This document shows, piece after piece, positions 1-8,939 of a stretch of 64,000 nt of DNA (the stretch's first letter is position 1; every line of letters starts with the position of its first letter). A program made the translations under genes and the position numbers. Source of the stretch: Roseovarius sp. M141 (lineage in GTDB: Bacteria; Pseudomonadota; Alphaproteobacteria; Rhodobacterales; Rhodobacteraceae); NCBI RefSeq assembly GCF_024355225.1, contig NZ_VCNH01000008.1, forward strand, positions 186,001-250,000, in the 5' to 3' direction. The notes beneath the pieces are model-generated. The model saw only the letters and a program-made list of their open reading frames with translations. It did not search any database and had not been told where the DNA came from.

Positions 1-341
1 TCGACCCTTCGCGCGCCAGCCCCGCCACCTGGATCTTTACCATCGCGCGCAACCGGCGCATTGACGCGCTGCGCAAATCCCGCCGCCCCCAACCAGAGGA
101 AATTGACTGGACCCCCGAGGCGCCGCCGGACCAGGCAGATGTCCTGGCGCTGGAACAGGCCAGCGAAGATCTGACCCGGGCCATAGCCGCACTGCCAGTC
201 AAGCAGAAGACGCTGATCGAAGCCGCATATTTCCACGACCTCAGCCATTCCGAAATCGCCGATCAGACGGGCCTGCCGCTCGGCACGATCAAATCCCGCA
301 TTAGACTGGCGCTGGACCGTTTGCGCCACGCGATGAATTGA
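1..341 (+). CDS. ECF RNA polymerase sigma factor, C-terminal part
   Basis: The frame is open from the window edge (first whole codon at 3) to TGA at 339-341, giving about 112 residues. It shows the end of region 2 (TWIFTIARNRRIDALRK) and a full region 4 helix-turn-helix (LPVKQKTLIEAAYFHDLSH, then GLPLGTIKSRIRLALDRLR), as in group IV sigma factors. The next gene encodes a ChrR-type zinc anti-sigma factor and starts 9 bases after the stop, the usual arrangement for RpoE/ChrR pairs that respond to singlet oxygen in Rhodobacterales. The N-terminus lies outside the window. The family call is firm; the singlet-oxygen role is inferred from the partner gene. Confidence 0.9.
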   Translation, partial: DPSRASPATWIFTIARNRRIDALRKSRRPQPEEIDWTPEAPPDQADVLALEQASEDLTRAIAALPVKQKTLIEAAYFHDLSHSEIADQTGLPLGTIKSRIRLALDRLRHAMN

Positions 342-349
342 AGACAGCC

Positions 350-994
350 ATGACACAGACCATTCAACACCACCTGACTGATGCCCTGCTGATGGCCTAT
401 TCCGCCGGCACCCTGCCCGAGGCGTTCAACCTGACCATCGCCGCGCACATCACCATGTGCGATACCTGCCGCGCGCATCTGGGCGCGTTCGACAGCATCG
501 GCGGCGCATTGCTGGCAGGTCAGGACAGCGCCCCGATGGCAAAGGGTAGTCTGCAAGCCTGCCTGGCTGCGGCCAAGGCGGGGCGCCCCGCGCTCGCCGC
601 GCCGCAATGCCGCAGCGTCCTGCCCGCGCCGTTGCTCAGCTATATCGGCGGCGATCTTCAGGACGTCAAATGGCGCCCTGTCGGCATGGGGATCCGTCAG
701 GCGATCCTGCCCACGGATGGGCGCGCGACGGCACGCCTGCTGTATATCCCTGCCGGAAGCGCCGTGCCGGATCACGGCCATCGCGGAATGGAAATGACGC
801 TGGTCCTGCAAGGCGCCTTTGCGGATGATACAGCGCGCTTTGCCAAGGGCGACATTGAGATCGCGGACGAAGATCTGGATCATACTCCGGTCGCCGACAT
901 CGGCGCTGATTGCATTTGCCTTGCCGCGACCGACGCACCGCTCAGGTTTCGGGGGTTGATACCGCGCATCGCGCAGCCTTTCCTGCGGATCTGA
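350..994 (+). CDS. chrR: ChrR-family anti-sigma factor with cupin domain
   Basis: A 214-residue protein. The N-terminal zinc anti-sigma domain has H8, H33, C37 and C40 (HITMCDTC), the same spacing as the zinc ligands of Rhodobacter ChrR. The C-terminal half is a cupin with the DHGHRGMEMTLVLQG signature and a later histidine (LDHTPVAD), which in ChrR is needed for the singlet-oxygen response. It should bind and silence the upstream sigma factor in the cytoplasm. A TTG at 338 in the same frame could extend it by four residues, but the ATG at 350 aligns best with the family. It is very likely co-transcribed with the sigma gene. Confidence 0.88.
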   Translation: MTQTIQHHLTDALLMAYSAGTLPEAFNLTIAAHITMCDTCRAHLGAFDSIGGALLAGQDSAPMAKGSLQACLAAAKAGRPALAAPQCRSVLPAPLLSYIGGDLQDVKWRPVGMGIRQAILPTDGRATARLLYIPAGSAVPDHGHRGMEMTLVLQGAFADDTARFAKGDIEIADEDLDHTPVADIGADCICLAATDAPLRFRGLIPRIAQPFLRI

Positions 995-1091
995 ATCCGG
1001 GCCAGACACATGGATCAACAAGCGGCATCTATTTGATCTGCAATAGAATTTTAGTATTTACAGAACGATGAAAGCCCTTTGGGGGTATTCG

Positions 1092-1123
1092 TTCTTCTTG
1101 CACAAAATATCCTCGCCGAAGGC
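1092..1123. repeat. Intergenic repeated motif, copy 1
   Basis: TTCTTCTTGC followed by AAAATATCC and CGCCG. It is closely similar to the motif at 5183-5214 and shares a core (CTTG, 3-4 bases, AAATA, YCC) with motifs at 8328 and 13252. Its function is unknown. It lies downstream of chrR. Confidence 0.5.
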
Positions 1124-1160
1124 ATAAGATCTCTTTTGGCAAAGCGGTCGCGCCCTGTTG

Positions 1161-1553
1161 TCAGACGCCGACGTCCGGCCCCGGACAGGATAGCGGCTGC
1201 GCGCTGCGCTCGACTTCATAAAGCTCGTCCAGTGCAAGATCGTTGGCGAATTGGGCGATCAGGCCATCGGTGCCGTGCCGAAAGCTCCAGCATTGCGGAT
1301 CAGGCTCCAAGTCGTAGACAAAGCAGATCAGATCTCCACGTTCGTACCATTCACCCTCCAGGCACCGGCCATCCAGAAAGGACCAGCGCACCCGGCGGCC
1401 CTCCATGTATTGCTCGGCGCCGTAGGGCGTGCCCATGCTGCCGTAAACGAAGGTTTGACCGCGTGTGTAGGCGTCGAACTGCTCCGCCGTCAGGCGGTCC
1501 TCGGCCGAGGCCGGGGCAGCAATCATGCAACAGGCAAGTACGAGGGTGCGCAT
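1161..1553 (-). CDS. Small secreted protein of unknown function
   Basis: A 130-residue protein starting MRTLVLACCMIAAPASA, a short signal peptide with an AxA cleavage site, so probably periplasmic. The mature part is acidic and aromatic, with three cysteines (RCLEGEW, LICFVYD, QCWSF) and a fourth near the end (PLSCPGP). The start at 1553 was chosen because the open frame continues upstream without a signal peptide or plausible sequence. I cannot assign a function. It lies just downstream of the decayed alkB on the same strand. Confidence 0.6.
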   Translation of the reverse strand: MRTLVLACCMIAAPASAEDRLTAEQFDAYTRGQTFVYGSMGTPYGAEQYMEGRRVRWSFLDGRCLEGEWYERGDLICFVYDLEPDPQCWSFRHGTDGLIAQFANDLALDELYEVERSAQPLSCPGPDVGV

Positions 1554-1597
1554 CAGGCAATCTTGCCACAAGCACAGGGGCGCTGGCCAGCGATGTT

Positions 1598-2037
1598 TCA
1601 CGTCGCGCCCGGCGGCGGCGCCCAATTGTCCACGCGCCGATGAGCGCTGGCGTGGTGCCCGACCAGCAGGCTGGTATAGACCAACCGGCCCAGCAGACGG
1701 GCCGCGCGCGCGGGCTTGTGAATCACACTCTGCGCTACCGGATGCGCGATCTGACCAAAGATCAGCGCAGCCGCGAGCGCCAGCAGGATGAAAGGGACAC
1801 TTCCGAGAAGGGCCAGAATGGCACGGCTGCGGGAAAGTCGCCGTCCCCCTCCGTATCGTCGCGCGCAACGGCAGACAACAGCCGATCCAGCGCAGTAACC
1901 AGAACGGTCATGTACACGACCGCCAACGTCGGCCATGGGCCGCCAATCATAGCGCCCAGCGCAATCAACCCCGCAGGCGCAAGCGTGGCGCAGTAGAAAA
2001 GGAGCATTCCGACACCTCTGCCCGTCTCCGCAAACAT
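1598..2037 (-). pseudogene. Alkane 1-monooxygenase (AlkB-type) remnant
   Basis: Starting at 2037 the minus strand encodes MLLFYCATLAPAGLIALG and YMTVLVTALDRLLS, typical of the first membrane helices of AlkB-family di-iron hydroxylases. The frame then shifts near 1800-1830. The other frame continues with FGQIAHPVAQSVIHK and SLLVGHHASAHRRV, corresponding to the first and second histidine boxes, and ends at 1598. In intact enzymes the first box is HExxH and the second continues HHxHV; here both are eroded (QSVIHK; RRVDN), and the third box and C-terminal half are missing. This is a frameshifted, truncated relic and not a working enzyme. Confidence 0.7.
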
Positions 2038-2200
2038 CTACGATATCCCTATGGTATTAACAGAGGACACATATATCAGGAAAAACCCGCGCGGCGTTCC
2101 TGATCTACCGACGGCATCGCATGCCCGGTACGCATCGCATCCCTTCCATATCGGCGCCAAGCGGATTAGGTCATGTGAGGTCTGCAATTTCGGGGGCGTC

Positions 2201-3385
2201 ATGGCGTTTTTCAAAAAGCTCAAGGATCGACTGTTCAACTCCTCGTCCAAGCTGGACGAAGGACTGGACGCCATCATGCAGGACGCGGACCAAGCGCCGG
2301 ACCCGGCAGCTGCGCCAACACCTGCGCCAGCGCCGGAACCGGAGCCAGAGCAGCCTCCACAGGAGAGTCCCCCGCCGCCATCCGAGGTGCCGCCGACACC
2401 CCCGGCAGAAATCCCCATGGAGCGTGCGGTACCGCCACCAACCCCGACGCCTATCGAAATCCCGATCGAGACACCGCCAAGTACCGATACCGCGCCGCGC
2501 AAGGGCCTGATGGGCCGCCTTCTGGGCCGCGACTTGGCCAAGGCGCCACGCCGCTTGCTGGACGACGACATGCTGGAACAGCTCGAAGAGCTGCTGATCA
2601 CCGCCGACATGGGCGTCGACACCGCGCTGCGCGTCACTGCCAACATGGCCGAGGGGCGCATGGGCAAACGCCTGTCCGCGCAGGAGATCAAGGAGCTTCT
2701 GGCCCGCGAAATCGCCCGCATCATGGACCCTGTCGCCCGCCCTATGCCGCTCTACGCCAAGACGCCTCAGGTGGTGCTGGTGGTCGGCGTCAACGGCTCG
2801 GGCAAGACGACGACCATCGGCAAGCTGGCCAGCCAGTTCAAGGCGGCGGGCAAGACAGTGGTGATCGCCGCCGGCGACACATTCCGCGCGGCAGCAGTCG
2901 AACAACTTCAGATCTGGGGCGACCGCGCAGGCGTGCCGGTGCTGACCGCGCCCGAGGGTAGCGATCCGGCCAGCCTCGCGTGGGACGCGATGGAGCAGGC
3001 CGAGCGGGACGGCGTGGACCTGCTGATGATCGACACCGCAGGACGCCTGCAAAACCGTGCCGACCTGATGGAGGAACTCGCCAAGATCGTCCGCGTCATC
3101 CGCAGGAAAGACCCCACCGCACCGCACAACACCCTGCTGGTGCTGGACGCCACAACCGGCCAGAACGCGCTGAGCCAGGTCGAAACGTTCCAGAAACTCG
3201 CCGATGTTTCGGGCCTCATCATGACGAAACTGGACGGCACCGCGCGCGGCGGCGTTCTGGTGGCACTGGCTGACAAGTTCGGCCTGCCCATCCATGCCAT
3301 CGGCGTGGGCGAGCAGATCGACGATCTGTCCCCCTTCGACCCCGAGGAGTTTGCCGCCGCCCTGACCGGCCTCGGCCCCGAATGA
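2201..3385 (+). CDS. ftsY: Signal recognition particle receptor FtsY
   Basis: A 394-residue SRP receptor GTPase that docks SRP-ribosome complexes at the inner membrane for cotranslational insertion of membrane proteins. It starts MAFFKKLKDRLF, the amphipathic membrane-targeting helix. A Pro/Glu-rich acidic linker follows (about residues 30-100), then the NG domain. G motifs are clear: VNGSGKTTTIGK near 197, DTFRAAA, DTAGR near 277 and TKLDG near 343. The frame is open 50 codons upstream, but ATG 2201 matches the family start exactly. It is monocistronic or reads toward the EamA and yciB genes. Confidence 0.96.
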   Translation: MAFFKKLKDRLFNSSSKLDEGLDAIMQDADQAPDPAAAPTPAPAPEPEPEQPPQESPPPPSEVPPTPPAEIPMERAVPPPTPTPIEIPIETPPSTDTAPRKGLMGRLLGRDLAKAPRRLLDDDMLEQLEELLITADMGVDTALRVTANMAEGRMGKRLSAQEIKELLAREIARIMDPVARPMPLYAKTPQVVLVVGVNGSGKTTTIGKLASQFKAAGKTVVIAAGDTFRAAAVEQLQIWGDRAGVPVLTAPEGSDPASLAWDAMEQAERDGVDLLMIDTAGRLQNRADLMEELAKIVRVIRRKDPTAPHNTLLVLDATTGQNALSQVETFQKLADVSGLIMTKLDGTARGGVLVALADKFGLPIHAIGVGEQIDDLSPFDPEEFAAALTGLGPE

Positions 3386-3404
3386 ACGCGCTGATTTCGA
3401 CCGG

Positions 3405-3640
3405 GTCCGTCGCCCGGCACACCCCACCACCGCCTGCATCGTGACCATGACCACTAGGGCCGCCAGCGACATCTACCCAGATCCGCAAGCCAAACCGATG
3501 CCGCCTGCCAGCCACATGGATGCACCGGGGCCCGTGTTGCGCCCCTTGCCGCCCGAGGCAACGAGGATCCAGGCCGTCACCCCTTCGGTCAGCCGCATTG
3601 GGTTGATTTCCAACTTGCCGCCCGCGCCAAAGGGAATGGG
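3405..3640 (-). pseudogene. Probable MgtC/SapB-family membrane protein remnant
   Basis: On the minus strand a short frame reads MRLTEGVTAWILVASGG and then GASMWLAGGIGLACGSG before a stop at 3473. It continues in a neighbouring frame with SLAALVVMVTM. The series resembles the last helices of MgtC/SapB proteins (a WxxAxIGLACG segment followed by a hydrophobic helix). No intact start or C-terminus is present and the frame is broken, so I read it as a decayed fragment between ftsY and the exporter gene. The identification rests on memory of the family pattern. Confidence 0.4.
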
Positions 3641-3661
3641 CAAACGGTGCGGACGTCCCAT

Positions 3662-4564
3662 ATGAGCGACTGGCTTATATCGCTGGAAGGCACGCCATCG
3701 GGCCACCATCTGGCGCTCGCGCTCGCCCTGCTGGCCGCAGTCCTGCACGCAGCCTTTGGCGCGCTGCAAAAGGGGCGGCACGATCCATGGCTGACGCGCG
3801 GCGCGATCGACGCCAGCTATGCGGTGATGGCCGCGCCCTTCGCCCTTTTCGTGGTGCCATGGCCCGAACCGCATATGTGGCCCATTTTCGTCGGCGCCTG
3901 GGCGATCCATATCGTCTACAAGGTGCTACAGGCCATGGCCTACACGCGCGGAGCCTATACGGTGGTCTATCCCGTGGTGCGCGGCACCGGGCCGCTATTC
4001 GCGGTGATCGGCGCCTATCTGATCTTTGGCGAACAGTTCAACCTCATTCAATGGGCCGGCGTCGCGGTGCTTCTGACGGGCATCTTCGGGCTGGCCGCCT
4101 ATAATCTGATGTATCTCACGGCAGAACGCAGCACCCTGCACGCCGCGCTGACGCTGGCCCTGATGACCGGCCTGCTGGTCGCGGCCTACACCACCTACGA
4201 CGCCTACGGCATTCGGGCGACCGCCAATCCGTTCACATTCCTCGCGTGGTTTTTCCTGATCGACGGGCTGACCATGCCGGTGATCGCGCTGCGCCGCTGG
4301 CGCGCGATGCCTGCGCCCCCCGCCCCCGGTCCGCTGATGGTGCGCGGTGTTATCGGCGGCATCGTCGCCTTCTTTTCATTCGGGTCGATCATGATGGCCA
4401 CCCGCCTGGGCAATGTCGGCGAGGCCGCAGTGCTGCGCGAAACCTCGACCGTGTTTGCGGCCCTTATCGGCTGGCTGGTGCTGGGCGAAACGGTAGGCCC
4501 GCGCCGCACCGCGCTGATGTGCTTGATTGCCATCGGCGCCGTGATAGTAGAAATGGGCGGATAA
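3662..4564 (+). CDS. EamA/DMT-superfamily transporter
   Basis: A 300-residue integral membrane protein with about ten hydrophobic segments in two repeated halves, as in drug/metabolite exporters (RhaT/EamA type). Recognisable features are the GAYTVVYPVVRGTGPLFAVI segment at the end of the first half and REtSTVFAALIGWLVLGE at the end of the second. The start ATG at 3662 precedes the first helix; an in-frame GTG upstream adds only five residues. The substrate cannot be predicted. The gene ends 10 bases before yciB and the two are likely co-transcribed. Confidence 0.85.
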   Translation: MSDWLISLEGTPSGHHLALALALLAAVLHAAFGALQKGRHDPWLTRGAIDASYAVMAAPFALFVVPWPEPHMWPIFVGAWAIHIVYKVLQAMAYTRGAYTVVYPVVRGTGPLFAVIGAYLIFGEQFNLIQWAGVAVLLTGIFGLAAYNLMYLTAERSTLHAALTLALMTGLLVAAYTTYDAYGIRATANPFTFLAWFFLIDGLTMPVIALRRWRAMPAPPAPGPLMVRGVIGGIVAFFSFGSIMMATRLGNVGEAAVLRETSTVFAALIGWLVLGETVGPRRTALMCLIAIGAVIVEMGG

Positions 4565-4574
4565 AGGAGACGAC

Positions 4575-5174
4575 ATGAACGAACGCAAGATCAACGGCAG
4601 CCTCAAGACCGCGCTCGAACTCGGCCCGATCCTGGCCTTCTTCGTTGCGTATATCTGGCTAAAGGACCGCACGTTCCTGATTGCCGGCACCGAATATGAC
4701 GGCTTCATCGTCGTCACCGCCGGGTTCATCCCTGTCTTCCTGATCTCCATCGGCATCCTGTGGGGGCTGACCGGCCACCTGTCAAAAATGCAGGCGATGA
4801 CGGCAATCCTCATCACCGTGTTCGGTGGGCTCAGTATCTGGTTCAACGATCCCAGGTTCTTCAAGATGAAGCCGACGATCATCTACCTGCTGTTCGGTGG
4901 CATCCTCGGCGCCGGATTGTTGCGAGGGCGGTCCTACCTGCAATCGGTCATGGATACCGTCATGCCGCTGACCCATGAGGGCTGGATGATCCTGACCCGC
5001 CGCCTGATGCTGTTCTTTTTCGGCCTTGCCCTGTTGAACGAGATCATATGGCGCACCCAGTCCGAGGAAACATGGGTTTACTTCAAAACCTTCGGCCTCA
5101 CGGCAGCGATCTTCGTTTTCTTCGTCACCCAGTCCAAACTCTTCTCCGAACACAGCTCCCAGCCCAAAGACTGA
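4575..5174 (+). CDS. yciB: Septation protein A / inner membrane-spanning protein YciB
   Basis: A 199-residue polytopic membrane protein of the YciB (IspZ) family, linked in other bacteria to septation and cell-envelope synthesis. Characteristic segments are LELGPILAFFVAYIW at the N-terminus, FGGLSIWFNDPRFFKMKPT in the middle and ALLNEIIWRTQSEETWVYFK near the end. A strong ribosome binding site (AAAGGAG) lies 6 bases before the ATG. It follows the EamA gene by 10 bases in an apparent operon, an arrangement seen in related genomes. Confidence 0.93.
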   Translation: MNERKINGSLKTALELGPILAFFVAYIWLKDRTFLIAGTEYDGFIVVTAGFIPVFLISIGILWGLTGHLSKMQAMTAILITVFGGLSIWFNDPRFFKMKPTIIYLLFGGILGAGLLRGRSYLQSVMDTVMPLTHEGWMILTRRLMLFFFGLALLNEIIWRTQSEETWVYFKTFGLTAAIFVFFVTQSKLFSEHSSQPKD

Positions 5175-5182
5175 CCGCCCGT

Positions 5183-5214
5183 TTCTTCTTGCTTAAAATA
5201 TCCCCGCCGGAGGC
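5183..5214. repeat. Intergenic repeated motif, copy 2
   Basis: TTCTTCTTGC, AAAATATCC, then CGCCGGAGGC. It is the closest relative of the motif at 1092-1123. It lies just after yciB and merges into a short inverted repeat (CCGGAGG/CCTCCGG). It could act as a transcript end or be a selfish repeat; nothing in the sequence decides. Confidence 0.5.
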
Positions 5215-5222
5215 TCCTCCGG

Positions 5223-5251
5223 TTGACGCAAGCACACGGCAAGAGTAAGCG
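5223..5251 (+). promoter_or_regulatory. Putative sigma-70 promoter of metZ
   Basis: TTGACG at 5223-5228, a 17-base spacer, then a weak -10 TAAGCG at 5246-5251. This would start transcription just before the SAM-II aptamer at 5256. The -35 is good and the -10 poor. Confidence 0.4.
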
Positions 5252-5255
5252 GAAA

Positions 5256-5309
5256 CCGTGGTGATTTGTTACCGGATTGCGGACCACGTTAAACATATCC
5301 GCTAAAAGG
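5256..5309 (+). promoter_or_regulatory. SAM-II riboswitch (metA-type leader)
   Basis: The P1 stem is CGTGGT (5257-5262) paired with ACCACG (5283-5288). The conserved GATTTGTTACC follows the first strand and ATTGCGG precedes the second. Downstream, TTAAACAT and GCTAAAAGG supply the pseudoknot strand. This order matches the SAM-II consensus (GAUUUaaCC, UUGC, stem, AAAnnU, GCUAAAaAGG). Known SAM-II elements bind S-adenosylmethionine and control methionine genes in alphaproteobacteria, including metZ. The start codon lies about 70 bases downstream, so control may be transcriptional or translational; a weak AAAAGG/CCTTTT stem follows at about 5315. Confidence 0.9.
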
Positions 5310-5380
5310 TCACGGAAAAGGCCCCCTTTTTCGCATGACCGGCTGGGGTTTTATTGGGGCGTCGCCCCCGGAGGTCGAAC

Positions 5381-6559
5381 ATGACAGATGATTGGAACAC
5401 ACGCACCGCGATGGTGCATGGCGGTACGTCCCGCAGTCAGTGGGGCGAGGTGAGCGAGGCGATTTTCCTCACCCAAGGGTTTGTCTACGACACGGCCGAG
5501 GCCGCGCAGGCCCGCTTTGTCGAGGCCGGGCCGGACGAGTTCATCTACGCCCGCTACGGCAATCCGACGGTGTCGATGTTCGAAAAACGCATCGCCCTGC
5601 TGGAAGGGGCCGAGGACGCCTTTGCCACCGCCAGCGGCATGGCCGCGGTATCGGGCGCGCTGATCTCGATGCTCAAGGCCGGCGATCATGTCGTCGCAGC
5701 GCGCGCGCTGTTCGGCTCGTGCCTTTATGTGCTCAGCGATATTCTGGTGCGTTACGGTGTCGAAGTCACCTTTGTCGACGGCACCGACCTGGACCAGTGG
5801 CGCAGCGCCATCCGCCCGGATACCACGGCCGTCTTTTTCGAAACCATCGCCAACCCCACGCTTGAGGTCGTCGATATCGAAGCGGTTTCGCAGCTGGCCC
5901 ACGAACACGGCGCGCTGGTGGTTGTCGACAACGTCTTTGCCACCCCTGTCTTTTCCCGCGCCATCAGTCAGGGCGCCGATGTCGTCGTCTATTCGGCGAC
6001 GAAACATATCGACGGTCAGGGCCGCGCGCTCGGCGGTATCATCCTCGGCACGCGCGATTTCATCCGCGGTACGCTTGAACCCTACATGAAGCACACCGGC
6101 GGCTCCATGTCGCCCTTCACCGCCTGGATCATGCTCAAGGGGCTTGAGACGATTGACCTGCGCGTACGCGCACAGGCCGCGACCGCGCTGGCACTAACCG
6201 AGGCGCTGCAGGATCATCCCAAGCTAACCCGCGCGATCTATCCCGGCCATGCCAGCCACCCGCAATTCGATCTGGTCACGCAAATGATTGGCAAGGGCGG
6301 CACGGTCGTCGCGCTGGACCTGGGCGATCAGCCGCAGGCATTCCGGTTCCTCAACGCGCTGAAAATCGTGCTGATATCGAACAACCTAGGCGATACTAAA
6401 TCCATCATCACCCATCCGGCAACCACAACCCATCAACGCCTGCCCGAAGATCAGCGCGCGGCGCTTGGTATCACACCGGGGTTGGTGCGGCTGTCGCTGG
6501 GAATCGAGGATACCGATGATCTGATCGCCGATATCCTGCAGGCGCTCGACGCCGTCTAA
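5381..6559 (+). CDS. metZ: O-succinylhomoserine sulfhydrylase
   Basis: A 392-residue PLP enzyme of the Cys/Met metabolism family that condenses O-succinylhomoserine with sulfide to give homocysteine in methionine synthesis. The opening (TRTAMVHGGTSRSQWGE), YARYGNPTVSMFEKR, the PLP-lysine region SATKHIDGQGR (lysine 208) and the C-terminal LGDTKSIITHPATTTHQRL are typical of MetZ. ATG 5381 follows GGAGG by 8 bases. It is controlled by the SAM-II riboswitch upstream, so it should shut off when SAM is plentiful. The length is normal. Confidence 0.95.
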   Translation: MTDDWNTRTAMVHGGTSRSQWGEVSEAIFLTQGFVYDTAEAAQARFVEAGPDEFIYARYGNPTVSMFEKRIALLEGAEDAFATASGMAAVSGALISMLKAGDHVVAARALFGSCLYVLSDILVRYGVEVTFVDGTDLDQWRSAIRPDTTAVFFETIANPTLEVVDIEAVSQLAHEHGALVVVDNVFATPVFSRAISQGADVVVYSATKHIDGQGRALGGIILGTRDFIRGTLEPYMKHTGGSMSPFTAWIMLKGLETIDLRVRAQAATALALTEALQDHPKLTRAIYPGHASHPQFDLVTQMIGKGGTVVALDLGDQPQAFRFLNALKIVLISNNLGDTKSIITHPATTTHQRLPEDQRAALGITPGLVRLSLGIEDTDDLIADILQALDAV

Positions 6560-6691
6560 GATGTACTCGCCTGACCGGCATCGTCACGCCGCTTCTGACG
6601 TCTGAAAAGGACATTGTCAGTAGCGGCGGGCGGCCTTCATGTCGAACACGCAGCCGTCCAAGCTGATCGCGGGCGCGGCTGTCGCCCCGAA

Positions 6692-6976
6692 TCAGACTGG
6701 CATCGCGTGTGTTCTCTTGGCCATTTGCGGCATTTTCTGCGGCCGCGCGGACTGCACGCGCGGTCGGCGCGCTGGTGTCGTAAAGGTCGGGGATGCCGGA
6801 TGCGGTATCTTGACCGCGTCGGAGCCATCGGTCGCAGTTCGACGACTCAGCAACGGGTTGCTCGCAAGCGCAACAGCGCCAAGCGTCTGCGCAATGCGCA
6901 CTTGTTGTTCGAACATGCGACCCATCATCTGGATCCCAACGACGGTATAGTGGGGCGGAACGTATGAGCGGGACAT
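6692..6976 (-). CDS. Small hypothetical protein (roseobacter type)
   Basis: A 94-residue protein beginning MSRSYVPPHYTVVGIQMMG, with a helical stretch RMFEQQVRIAQTLGAVALASN followed by a low-complexity Pro/Thr/Lys tail. AAGGGAG sits 7 bases upstream of the ATG at 6976. The helical part resembles small phasin-like or 'antifreeze'-annotated proteins of roseobacters, but I cannot name a function. It reads toward the metZ 3' end. Confidence 0.45.
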   Translation of the reverse strand: MSRSYVPPHYTVVGIQMMGRMFEQQVRIAQTLGAVALASNPLLSRRTATDGSDAVKIPHPASPTFTTPARRPRVQSARPQKMPQMAKRTHAMPV

Positions 6977-7109
6977 AGTTTGTCTCCCTTGGCAGAGGGT
7001 TAAACTCGAATCACTATCGCATAACGTGTGCCGTCCCCCAAGCGATATGAACGCCACCGGCCATTTGAACGGAAATCCGCCTGTCCGCCTCATTCCCCCA
7101 AGGCGTGGC

Positions 7110-8210
<1,101 letters not shown>

Positions 8211-8327
8211 GCCCGGATCATCCTTCCCCAACGACCGTCCCACCAATACTTAAGGCGATGATCCGATGATTGCCACGCCGCAACGGCGCAAATTGCCAAC
8301 GGGCCAGTCCGACATGCGCGCCCGCTG

Positions 8328-8356
8328 CTTTTTCTTGGTAAAAATACCCAAATCCC
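8328..8356. repeat. Intergenic repeated motif, copy 3
   Basis: CTTTTTCTTGGT, AAAAATACCC, AAATCCC. It is nearly identical to the motif at 13252-13280 and shares a core with those at 1092 and 5183. It lies between folE2 and the DUF2853 gene. Confidence 0.5.
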
Positions 8357-8393
8357 AAGGCTCGAAACGAACAGGAACGCCGGAAAAGGGGCC

Positions 8394-8735
8394 TCAGCCG
8401 AAAACAGATTCTTTTCCGAAATGTTTGGTCAGCATGTAATAGACAACCGCGCGATACTTGTTCCGCTCGGACCGGCCATAGGTGTCCAGCACGCTGTTAA
8501 TCGCCTCCATCAATTGCGGACCATCGGCCAGACCCAGCTTCTTGACCAAGAAGTTGTTCTTGACCGTCTCCAACTCGCCTGACTGGCTGCCGGCCACGGT
8601 CGACGAATCCGCATTGTAGATCGAGGGGCCACAGCCGATCGTGACCTTGGTCAGCAGATCCATGTCCGGCGTGATGCCGCACTTGTTCTTCAGATCCTCT
8701 GCATAGCGCGCAATCAAATCATCACGTTTGCCCAT
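8394..8735 (-). CDS. DUF2853 family protein
   Basis: A 113-residue soluble protein starting MGKRDDLIARYAEDLKNKCG, with YNADSSTVAGSQSGELETVK in the middle and RAVVYYMLTKHFGKE at the end, matching the DUF2853 pattern. No function is established for the family. AGAGGAG precedes the ATG by 6 bases. It is a single gene flanked by divergent and same-strand neighbours with clear gaps. Confidence 0.8.
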   Translation of the reverse strand: MGKRDDLIARYAEDLKNKCGITPDMDLLTKVTIGCGPSIYNADSSTVAGSQSGELETVKNNFLVKKLGLADGPQLMEAINSVLDTYGRSERNKYRAVVYYMLTKHFGKESVFG

Positions 8736-8876
8736 CTCAAATCTCCTCTGCCGCAGGGTGCGTCCTGCTGTCCACTCTGTATGGCCTCGCTCCGGCCTGC
8801 CCAGACACTACTGAGTCGCGACACCATGACCAAGAAAAAATCCCTGCTGCGTATTTTGCAGCAGATCTGCGCACGA

Positions 8877-8905
8877 AAAACCCCCGGCCGCAGGGGCCGG
8901 GGGTA
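8877..8905 (-). terminator. Rho-independent terminator after the PRC-barrel gene
   Basis: On the minus strand CCCCCGGCC, a 4-base loop region and GGCCGGGGG are followed by TTTTT. It lies 35 bases past the stop of the 8940-9647 gene. Confidence 0.85.
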
Positions 8906-8939
8906 AAGTTTGCCTCAAAAATCGCGTGCCATCACCGCG

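Noticed and set aside
1079..1996. Long plus-strand open frame of 305 codons
   Set aside because: Its translation is Arg/Ala/Pro-rich with no family pattern, and it covers the secreted gene and alkB relic on the other strand, which read like real proteins.
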